A DNA stretch of 16,459 nt, taken from CAYYHA01 sp964471535 (GTDB taxonomy: Bacteria; Myxococcota; Myxococcia; SLRQ01). Made by a program: the position numbers and the translations under genes. Below the pieces are notes generated by a model that was not told where the DNA came from, ran no database searches, and saw nothing but the letters and a program-made list of their open reading frames with translations. The stretch's first letter is position 1. Each line of letters starts with the position of its first letter. Shown here in pieces: positions 5,233 through 12,208 of this stretch. The DNA is taken from contig CAYYHA010000072.1 in assembly GCA_964471535.1 (NCBI GenBank), positions 1 through 16,459 of the forward strand. The letters run 5' to 3'.

Positions 5233-7752
5233 CTACCCCGAAAGCCCGACCAAAGAAAGCACGGGCTCCCCTGGTGCGTAGGGTGCGGAGGGGTCGGCCC
5301 AAGCGAGCAGCGCATAGTCGTCCTCTCCCTCGAGGTCGCAGAGCACCTGCTGCAGGCGGAGGCGTCCGCCCTCTTCCGCCGTGAAGGTCGTGTGCTGCGC
5401 CAGACGGGCGCGCGGTCCGAGATCGAGGCCGCCGCGCGCTTCGAAGAAGGGGGCAAAGAGCGCTTCGAGCGCCTCGTCGCTCCACGCCTCGGGATTGCGG
5501 ATCGCCTCGCGAAGCCCCGGCCAGTCCCGGGCGGCGATGCACCGTTGGATGCGGTGCAGCTCGTTGCGGAGGTGGGCTCGGAAGGCAGCGGGATCGGTGC
5601 GCGGATCGGCGCCCGCATCGGAGGGCTCTCGGCGCTCGATGGGGATGCCCCGTCTCCGCGCGGGTTCGAGCAGATCCTGCCACTCGTCGAGGAGGCTGGC
5701 GTCGGTGCCGCGCACCAGCTCGTGGAGGTAGACGGCGATCTCGTTCACCCCGTCGCTTCGAAGCTCCTGCGGGACGTTCTGCACCAGGGTCTTGTAGGCC
5801 TGCGACAGGTATCGCAGCAGCACGCCCTCGCTCGTCTTCAGGCCGTAGAGCTGCACGTACTCCTTGAAGGTGGCCGCCCGCTCGAAGGCATCACGGGCGA
5901 TCGACTTCGGACGGATGTTCTCTGCGCCCACCCAGGGGTGTGCCTCGGAAAAGCGGTTGAAGGTCTCGTAGATGAAGGGGGCGAGGGGTTTGTCGATCTC
6001 CACCTCCTCGAGGCGGGCGATGCGCTCCTCGTAGGGCACGCCCTCGGCCTTCATGGCGGCGAGGAGTTCCTTCTTCTTGTGATCGAGCTGTCGCCGGAGC
6101 ACGACCCGAGGGCTCTCCAGAATCGCCTCCACACAGGAGAGCACGTCGAGAGGATAGGTGGGGGCCTCGCGGTCGAGGAGTGGCAACACCTCCACCAGCC
6201 ACAGGGAGAGGGTGTGGTGGAGCGAGAAGTCCCGCTGCAGATCCGGGTCCACCTCGAGGCGAGGTCGACGGCCGGGGGGACCGAGCCGGACGATGCCGGC
6301 CTGCAGCAGGGTCCGAAAGAAGGTCCGGGCACGCCGGCGGTGGCGCGACTTCTGTCCCGCCGTCTCGTGCGAGAGCGCGATGAGCTCCACGAGACGCCGG
6401 TACCCCGCATCCCCGGGGCTGCCCTGCAGGACCGAGAGCAAGAGCCCGTGGTCGATCTCGAAGCGGCTCTGCAGCGGCTCTGGGTCGGCCGCCTTTAGCC
6501 GCTCGAAGGTGGCCTCGTCCCACCGCACAAAGCCGGGTGGCGGCTTTCGCGTCATGACCTTGCGCTTGTTGCTCCGCCCCGAGGCGGCCCGTTCCTTGGC
6601 ACGCCGGTTCTCGATCTCGTGGGCCGGGGCCTGGCAGACGACGTAACCGACCTCGTCGAAGCCCCGTCGCCCGGCGCGCCCGGCAATCTGGTGGAAGTCG
6701 CGGGCGCTCAAGAGCGCGTTCTTCTCTCCGTCGTACTTGGACAGCGCGCTGAAGAGCACGGTGCGGATGGGGATGTTGACGCCCACGCCTAGGGTGTCGG
6801 TGCCGCTGACCACCTTCAGCAGGCCCTCTCCGGCGAGGCGTTCCACGAGGCGCCGGTAGCGGGGGAGCAGCCCGGCATGGTGGAGGCCGATGCCGTGGGC
6901 GAGGAGCCGGCGCATGTCCTTGCCGAAGGGGGTGGTCAGTTGCTCCCCGCCGAGTGCCTCCTTCAGGCGCGACTTCTCCTCCTTGGTGCACACGTCCACC
7001 GAGAGCATCGCCTGGGCCATCTCGGTGGCGGCGCGCTGGGTGAAGTTGACCAGGTAGATGGGGGCGCGGCCCGTCTCCAGCAGTGCCTGCACCGTCTCGT
7101 GGATCGGTGTCTGCCGGTACTCGTAGAGGAGGGGCACCGGGCGGGTCGTGCCCCGTACGAGGGCGACCGGGCGCTGCGTGCGTACCTCCAAGCGTTCGGT
7201 GATGTGTCGCGTGTCCCCAAGTGTCGCACTCATCAGGAGGAAGCGGGCGCGCGGCAGCGTGAGCAGCGGGATCTGCCAGGCGAGCCCCCGGTCCCGGTCC
7301 CCGTAGAAGTGGAACTCGTCCATGACCACCTCGTCCACCGGCGGTGAGTCGTCGCGAAGGGTGAGGTTGGCGAGGATCTCGGCGGTGCAACAGACGATGG
7401 GGGCGTGGCGGTTGATGCTCGCGTCCCCGGTGAGCAGGCCCACGTTCTCGGCGCCGAAGAGGTCGCAGAGGGCAAAGAACTTCTCGTTGACCAGGGCCTT
7501 CACCGGCGCGGTGTAGAAGCTGACGCGGCTTCGGCCGAAGGCGAAGAAGTGCAGGGCCAGCGCCACCAGGGACTTGCCCGATCCCGTGGGGGTCTCCAGA
7601 ACGACGTGGTTTCCCGCGAACAGCTCGAGGATCGCCTCCTCCTGAGCCGGGTAGAGTTCGAAGCCCTGGCTCTCCACCCAACGGAGGAAGCGCTCGAGGA
7701 CCTCGTCGGCGGAGGCGTTCGCCGGCGGGCGCAGCTCGGCCAGAGCGGGCAT
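5233..7752 (-). CDS. Ski2-like DEAD/DEAH-box helicase with DUF3516-type C-terminus
   Basis: This 839-residue protein has the complete superfamily 2 motif set: motif I TPTGSGKS (54-61), Ia TAPVKALVNEK (81-91), II DEFH (145-148), III MSATLGD (174-180), a Ski2-type HHAGLLP (291-297), V SGTDTLGVGVN (316-326) and VI QIAGRAGRRG (355-364). Such enzymes unwind RNA or DNA with ATP. The basic linker RSNKRKVMTRKPPPGF and the long C-terminal half (about 420-839) match the DUF3516 helicases of Actinobacteria and Myxococcota as I know them. The cellular substrate is not known. The ATG at 7752 is 15 nt after the stop of the sigma54 activator gene, so read-through is likely, but a TATCCT hexamer 7 nt before the ATG and the lack of a Shine-Dalgarno sequence also suggest its own leaderless transcript. 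Confidence 0.9.
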   Translation of the reverse strand: MPALAELRPPANASADEVLERFLRWVESQGFELYPAQEEAILELFAGNHVVLETPTGSGKSLVALALHFFAFGRSRVSFYTAPVKALVNEKFFALCDLFGAENVGLLTGDASINRHAPIVCCTAEILANLTLRDDSPPVDEVVMDEFHFYGDRDRGLAWQIPLLTLPRARFLLMSATLGDTRHITERLEVRTQRPVALVRGTTRPVPLLYEYRQTPIHETVQALLETGRAPIYLVNFTQRAATEMAQAMLSVDVCTKEEKSRLKEALGGEQLTTPFGKDMRRLLAHGIGLHHAGLLPRYRRLVERLAGEGLLKVVSGTDTLGVGVNIPIRTVLFSALSKYDGEKNALLSARDFHQIAGRAGRRGFDEVGYVVCQAPAHEIENRRAKERAASGRSNKRKVMTRKPPPGFVRWDEATFERLKAADPEPLQSRFEIDHGLLLSVLQGSPGDAGYRRLVELIALSHETAGQKSRHRRRARTFFRTLLQAGIVRLGPPGRRPRLEVDPDLQRDFSLHHTLSLWLVEVLPLLDREAPTYPLDVLSCVEAILESPRVVLRRQLDHKKKELLAAMKAEGVPYEERIARLEEVEIDKPLAPFIYETFNRFSEAHPWVGAENIRPKSIARDAFERAATFKEYVQLYGLKTSEGVLLRYLSQAYKTLVQNVPQELRSDGVNEIAVYLHELVRGTDASLLDEWQDLLEPARRRGIPIERREPSDAGADPRTDPAAFRAHLRNELHRIQRCIAARDWPGLREAIRNPEAWSDEALEALFAPFFEARGGLDLGPRARLAQHTTFTAEEGGRLRLQQVLCDLEGEDDYALLAWADPSAPYAPGEPVLSLVGLSG

Positions 7753-7759
7753 CGGGGGC

Positions 7760-7765
7760 AGGATA
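7760..7765 (-). promoter_or_regulatory. -10-like hexamer before the helicase gene
   Basis: TATCCT on the minus strand lies 7 nt before the ATG at 7752. It falls in the 15-nt gap after the activator gene. No -35 is evident. Support comes from the recurrence of this arrangement in the window. Confidence 0.3.
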
Positions 7766-7767
7766 GG

Positions 7768-8871
<1,104 letters not shown>

Positions 8872-8949
8872 GGCTTCCAAAATGGAGCCTTTCGGGGCCC
8901 CGGGCAAGGGAGGGGGCGGGAATCTCCCCTTCCAGCAGGCGATCGCGTG

Positions 8950-8966
8950 CTGGCACGCTTCTCGCT
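8950..8966 (+). promoter_or_regulatory. sigma54 (-24/-12) promoter for the MerT-like operon
   Basis: CTGGCACG (8950-8957), 4 nt, then TCGCT (8962-8966) matches the sigma54 consensus YTGGCACG-N4-TTGCW with one mismatch, and the invariant GG and GC are at the correct spacing. The predicted start is near 8977. A sigma54 activator is encoded divergently next door. The -24 box is also part of a dyad, GCGTGC-TG-GCACGC (8945-8958), and an inverted CGTGCCA copy is at 8976-8982, so a repressor operator is a possible second reading. Confidence 0.65.
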
Positions 8967-8981
8967 AATCCACTTCGTGCC

Positions 8982-9461
8982 ATGCATCCATCGAGCAAGA
9001 CCCTCTCGTCCCCCACCGTAGACAGAGCGCGCTCGCCAGACGCGCCCGACGCCTCAAGTGCTCCGGGCTCGGCTTCGGACCGGAGCCGTCCGCGGGGAGA
9101 GGCGCGGCGGTGGTCCTTCCTTGCCGTCGGCGGTTCGGTGCTGACCGCCTTTCTCGCCTCCGCCTGTTGCATCGGCCCCCTCGTGCTTGCGCTCCTCGGC
9201 CTCGGGGGTTCGGGGCTGCTCCTGAAGTTCGAGCCCTACCGGCCCTACTTCACGGCGCTCACCGTCCTCCTCCTGGGCCTGGGCTTCTACTTCGCCTATC
9301 GCCCGGTGAAGCGGCCGGCGGGGCAGGCGGCACAGGGCGCGCAGTGCGACTGCCCCGCGCCGTCGAGCCGCCGGACCGGGCGCATCCTCCTGTGGGTCGC
9401 AACCGGCCTGGTGGCGATCTTCCTCGCCTTCCCCTACCTGGCGCCGGTGCTCTTTGGCTAG
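8982..9461 (+). CDS. merT: MerT-like inner-membrane metal transporter
   Basis: MerT carries Hg(II) from periplasmic MerP through the inner membrane to the cytoplasm. The 159-residue product has three hydrophobic segments (about 46-80, 89-106, 134-157), a vicinal cysteine pair C62-C63 in segment one (LASACCIGPLVLALLGLGGSG), the conserved FEPYRPYF (83-90), a second cysteine pair C122-x-C124 in the cytoplasmic loop and the typical end AFPYLAPVLFG. These match the MerT cysteine layout. A Ser/Pro/Arg-rich stretch of about 40 residues before segment one is unusual. ATG 8982 lies only about 5 nt after the predicted sigma54 start, so the mRNA would be nearly leaderless; an in-frame GTG at 9139 would cut into segment one. 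No merR or merA is near, so another soft metal such as copper is possible. Confidence 0.85.
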   Translation: MHPSSKTLSSPTVDRARSPDAPDASSAPGSASDRSRPRGEARRWSFLAVGGSVLTAFLASACCIGPLVLALLGLGGSGLLLKFEPYRPYFTALTVLLLGLGFYFAYRPVKRPAGQAAQGAQCDCPAPSSRRTGRILLWVATGLVAIFLAFPYLAPVLFG

Positions 9462-9569
9462 GGATCCCCAAGGGGCGCCCGGGCCGCGCGGCGCGTGGAT
9501 GCCGGAGTGCTCGGGACCCGAACGCCCGGAGGCCTCGCGCCCCCCCCGTCTCACCGCAAGGAGCATCCC

Positions 9570-9932
9570 ATGATCGCACGTAAGCGCCTCGCCCCCGCCG
9601 GCCTCCTGCTCGGCCTCTTCGCCCTGCTGCTCGTCGCCTTGCCCCTCGGTTGCCCCGAGCCCGCCCGAGCCGGTGGTGCCGCGACCAAGGAGGTCACGCT
9701 CGCCGTCGAGGGGATGACGTGCAGCTCCTGCGCCGTCACCGTGAAGATGGCGCTCCGGCGCCTCGACGGCGTCGAGGAGGCGAAGGTGAGCTTCGACGAG
9801 AAGAAGGCGGTGGTGCGCTACGACCCCACGAAGGTCCGCCCCGCCGATCTCACGGCGGCCATCGACAAGCTCGGCTACAAGGCGAAGGTGGTCGGGGCGG
9901 AGAAGGCCGCCGGGGGCGACGACGATGCCTAG
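9570..9932 (+). CDS. merP: MerP-like periplasmic heavy-metal-associated (HMA) protein
   Basis: The protein should bind a soft metal ion in the periplasm and hand it to the MerT-like transporter. The 120 residues comprise a Sec signal peptide with cleavage likely after ARA (about residue 34) and one HMA domain (40-107) with the metal site GMTCSSC (48-54; C51 and C54), the helix AVTVKMALRRLDGV and the terminal LGYKAKVV. The charged tail ends GGDDDA. A lipoprotein reading (LGC at 26-28) is less likely because the preceding residue is Pro. Translation starts at ATG 9570, six nt after AAGGAG (9558-9563). The last 8 nt overlap the next gene (ATGCCTAG), which implies coupling. A copper role cannot be excluded. 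Confidence 0.85.
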   Translation: MIARKRLAPAGLLLGLFALLLVALPLGCPEPARAGGAATKEVTLAVEGMTCSSCAVTVKMALRRLDGVEEAKVSFDEKKAVVRYDPTKVRPADLTAAIDKLGYKAKVVGAEKAAGGDDDA

Positions 9933-10452
9933 GGCCGCCTGTCCCCAGTGCGGCGCCATCGGCCGCATCGTCTCCTCGGTCACCCTCGAGGCCATGCTGA
10001 AGCCGGAGGCCAAGGCACGACGAGGCGGCGGTCCCTACCACTTCTGCAAGACGCCCGAGTGCCCGGTGGTCTACTACCCCGAGGATGGCACGGCGCCGTT
10101 CGACACCGGGGACGTGCGCGTGACCGTCTTTCAGAAGTCCACCGACCCCGAGCGCCTCGTCTGCTACTGCTTCGAGCACCGGGTCTCGGAGATCGAAGCG
10201 GAGGTGGCCCGAACGGGGACCTCGAAGGTGCCCGACGAGATCGCCGAGAAGTGCCGGCTGGGTCTCGAGCACTGCGAGGATGCCAACCCCCAGGGAAGCT
10301 GCTGCCTGGGCAACGTGCGTCAGGTGGTGCGGGCGGCGCAGGCCCGGCGGGCGGGGGGCGAGGCCCCGGCCCCCGCCGCGCCCGCCGAGGTCGAGCCCGA
10401 GTCGTGTTGTTGTGGGCCGGCGCACTGTGAGCTGCCGGCGCCGGCGGAGTAG
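9925..10452 (+). CDS. CopZ-type Zn/[2Fe-2S] metallochaperone without HMA domain
   Basis: The N-terminal half of Archaeoglobus-type CopZ holds a zinc site and a [2Fe-2S] cluster that can reduce bound metal; NCBI names such proteins iron-sulfur cluster-binding metallochaperones. The 175 residues follow that plan: a zinc module with C6-x2-C9, C41 and C46 (GPYHFCKTPECPVVYY), then a BFD-like [2Fe-2S] module with C80-x-C82 (VCYCFEHR), C110, C117 and the loop NPQGSCCLGNV (C126, C127). An Ala/Pro linker (145-158) leads to a further cysteine cluster, C161-C163 and C168, that I do not know from the family. It has no signal peptide and should be cytoplasmic. In CopZ these domains are fused to an HMA domain; here the HMA partner is the separate upstream gene, overlapping by 8 nt. 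Confidence 0.85.
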   Translation: MPRAACPQCGAIGRIVSSVTLEAMLKPEAKARRGGGPYHFCKTPECPVVYYPEDGTAPFDTGDVRVTVFQKSTDPERLVCYCFEHRVSEIEAEVARTGTSKVPDEIAEKCRLGLEHCEDANPQGSCCLGNVRQVVRAAQARRAGGEAPAPAAPAEVEPESCCCGPAHCELPAPAE

Positions 10453-10460
10453 CCCGCCGG
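10441..10460 (+). terminator. GC hairpin over the metallochaperone stop codon
   Basis: CCGGCGG (10441-10447) pairs with CCGCCGG (10454-10460) around a 6-nt loop that holds the TAG stop. No T-tract follows, so intrinsic termination is uncertain; it may stabilise the 3' end or be chance in GC-rich DNA. Confidence 0.25.
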
Positions 10461-10514
10461 TGTCGCGCGCCTGCCTTGCTGCCGCGCGCGTCCCCGCAGG
10501 CCCGGGACTGCGCC

Positions 10515-10544
10515 TTGTGGAGCCGCCCGCCGCCGCGCTAACCT
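10515..10544 (+). promoter_or_regulatory. candidate housekeeping promoter for the galU operon
   Basis: TTGTGG (10515-10520) and TAACCT (10539-10544) are 18 nt apart. The start would be near 10551, leaving about 66 nt of leader before galU. It lies in the only gap upstream of three closely spaced genes. Confidence 0.42.
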
Positions 10545-10616
10545 CCCGCTCCCCTTGAACGCACGAGTGCTACGCAGCGCTTCCAGGCACGGCGTCCGGC
10601 GCGCCGGGGAGGTCCC

Positions 10617-11495
10617 ATGGGCACAGAGGTGAAGAAGGCGATCATTCCGGCGGCGGGCCTGGGGACCCGCTTCCTTCCGGCGACGAAGGCGGTGCCCAAG
10701 GAGCTCTTGCCCATCGTCGACGTGCCCACGCTGCAGTACATCGTCGAGGAGGCGGTGGCCTCGGGCATCGAGCAGGTGATCCTGGTCAACGGCCGCGGCA
10801 AGGGGGCCATCGAGGATCACTTCGACATCAGCTACGAACTCGAGGACGTGCTGCGAAAGCGCGGGAAGAAGGAGCTCCTCGAACAGGTCCACCACATCGC
10901 CCAGATGGTGAAGCTCGTCAGCGTGCGGCAGAAGGAGCCCTTGGGCCTCGGGCACGCGGTGCTCTCGGGGCGAGGCCCCGTCGCAGACGACGAGACCTTC
11001 GCCGTGCTCCTCGGCGACGACATCATCGACGCAGAGACGCCGGCCACACGGCAGCTCATCCGGGTGCACGAGGCGACGGGCCGGGGTGTGGTGGCGCTGA
11101 TGGAGGTGCCCGACCGCGAGACGCACAAGTACGGCATCGTCGCCGGCAAGAAGCAGGCGGACGGCACGCTGCGGGTCGAGCGCCTGGTGGAGAAGCCGGA
11201 TCCGGGGACGGCGCCGAGCAACCTGGCGATCATCGGGCGTTACCTGCTGCCCGGGAAGGTCTTTCGCTTCATCGAGGAGACGCGGCCCGGCCACGGCGGC
11301 GAGATACAGCTCACCGATGCGCTGCAGCGGCTCGCCGACGAGGAGGGGCTCGTCGGGGTGAAGGTCACCGGTGAGCGGCACGACGCCGGCGACAAGGTGG
11401 GGTGGCTGCGGGCGAACCTCCTCTTCGCCCTGAAGCGCGAGGATCTCAAGGACCGGGTTCGGGCGATGCTCGAAGAGGTCTTGGAGGGGTGCTGA
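10617..11495 (+). CDS. galU: UTP-glucose-1-phosphate uridylyltransferase
   Basis: GalU makes UDP-glucose from UTP and glucose-1-phosphate for surface polysaccharides and galactose metabolism. The 292-residue length is typical. The nucleotide-binding start AAGLGTRFLPATKAVPKE (12-29) is nearly invariant in the family, followed by GLGHAV (uridine binding), LLGDDIID (metal-binding Asp), HKYGIV, VEKP and GEIQLTDAL. ATG 10617 follows GGGGAGG (10606-10612) by 4 nt. The TGA overlaps the next ATG (TGATG at 11493-11497), so it heads an operon with the LolA-like gene and priA. Confidence 0.97.
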   Translation: MGTEVKKAIIPAAGLGTRFLPATKAVPKELLPIVDVPTLQYIVEEAVASGIEQVILVNGRGKGAIEDHFDISYELEDVLRKRGKKELLEQVHHIAQMVKLVSVRQKEPLGLGHAVLSGRGPVADDETFAVLLGDDIIDAETPATRQLIRVHEATGRGVVALMEVPDRETHKYGIVAGKKQADGTLRVERLVEKPDPGTAPSNLAIIGRYLLPGKVFRFIEETRPGHGGEIQLTDALQRLADEEGLVGVKVTGERHDAGDKVGWLRANLLFALKREDLKDRVRAMLEEVLEGC

Positions 11496-12202
11496 TGCGG
11501 GCGGTCGCCGCGGTCCTCCTCGCCCTGCTCCTCGCTGCGCCCGCACGGGCCTACGTCCTGCCGACGCGAGCCCTCCTCGAACTCTTCGAGGCGCGCCGGG
11601 GCCGGGGCAGCACCACCACCCGGCACGTGGAAGGAACGCTGACCCTCTTCGCGCCCGACGGCGACCGCACCTCCTTCCCCGCGGTGCACGACCTCGAGCT
11701 CAATGGGCGTTGCCGCCTGGAGATAATCTCCGGACCCTTCGAGGGGGCGCACGCCGTCTATGCGCGGGGGCGCATCGTCCGTCCCGAGGCGTCGGACCTT
11801 GCGGACTTGGCGCTCCTCGAGGCCCTGGCCTGTCCCCTGGTCGCCCTGCGCGACGGCGCGGCGGCTGCGGTCGATCGGCTCCTGCGGACGCACGGCGTCG
11901 ATCTCGAGTACACAGGGCTCTCCCGGCTCAACCGGCGTCCCGCCTACCTCATCGGGGCCCGTCCCTGGGAGCACGACCGCCCGCAGCTGTGGTTGGACAA
12001 GGAGCAGCTGCAGCCGGTGAAGTGGGTGGCCGAGGTCGACGGGCGCCTTGGCGAGGTGCGCCTCCTCGGGTACAGCGATCCGGCGACGGGGTCGCTGCAT
12101 CCGCGCACCCTCGAGCTGTGGCTGGACGGGCGCCTGCGCCTGCGCTTCGTGGCCGAGCGCCTCGAGCAGGGCATCGAGTTCCCGAAGGACCACTTCCGGT
12201 AG
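11495..12202 (+). CDS. exported LolA-like protein
   Basis: The 235-residue product starts with a clear signal peptide (MRAVAAVLLALLLAAPARA, cleavage after A19). The mature part is built of alternating strands, and one stretch, GLSRLNRRPAYLIGARPWE followed by PQLWLDKEQLQPVKWV, resembles the LolA/outer-membrane lipoprotein-sorting fold, in which GR-ayvigakp is followed by lWiDketllPvr. That fold is inferred; the partner lipoprotein or ligand is unknown. It has two cysteines (in NGRCRLEI and LACPLV) that could form a disulfide. A GGAGG 7 nt before ATG 11495 supports the start. It sits between galU (1-nt overlap) and priA (6-nt gap), so the three genes are probably co-transcribed, though no functional link between them is obvious. 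Confidence 0.75.
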   Translation: MRAVAAVLLALLLAAPARAYVLPTRALLELFEARRGRGSTTTRHVEGTLTLFAPDGDRTSFPAVHDLELNGRCRLEIISGPFEGAHAVYARGRIVRPEASDLADLALLEALACPLVALRDGAAAAVDRLLRTHGVDLEYTGLSRLNRRPAYLIGARPWEHDRPQLWLDKEQLQPVKWVAEVDGRLGEVRLLGYSDPATGSLHPRTLELWLDGRLRLRFVAERLEQGIEFPKDHFR

Positions 12203-12208
12203 AGGCAG

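Noticed and set aside
8872..8907. TTG at 8907 as the start of the sigma54 activator
   Set aside because: It has no ribosome site (a pyrimidine-rich run precedes it) and adds 12 residues with no family similarity; the ATG at 8871 is preferred.
8976..8982. Second TGGCACG on the minus strand, as a sigma54 promoter for the activator itself
   Set aside because: No GC at the -12 position follows at the required spacing; it is kept only as part of a possible dyad.
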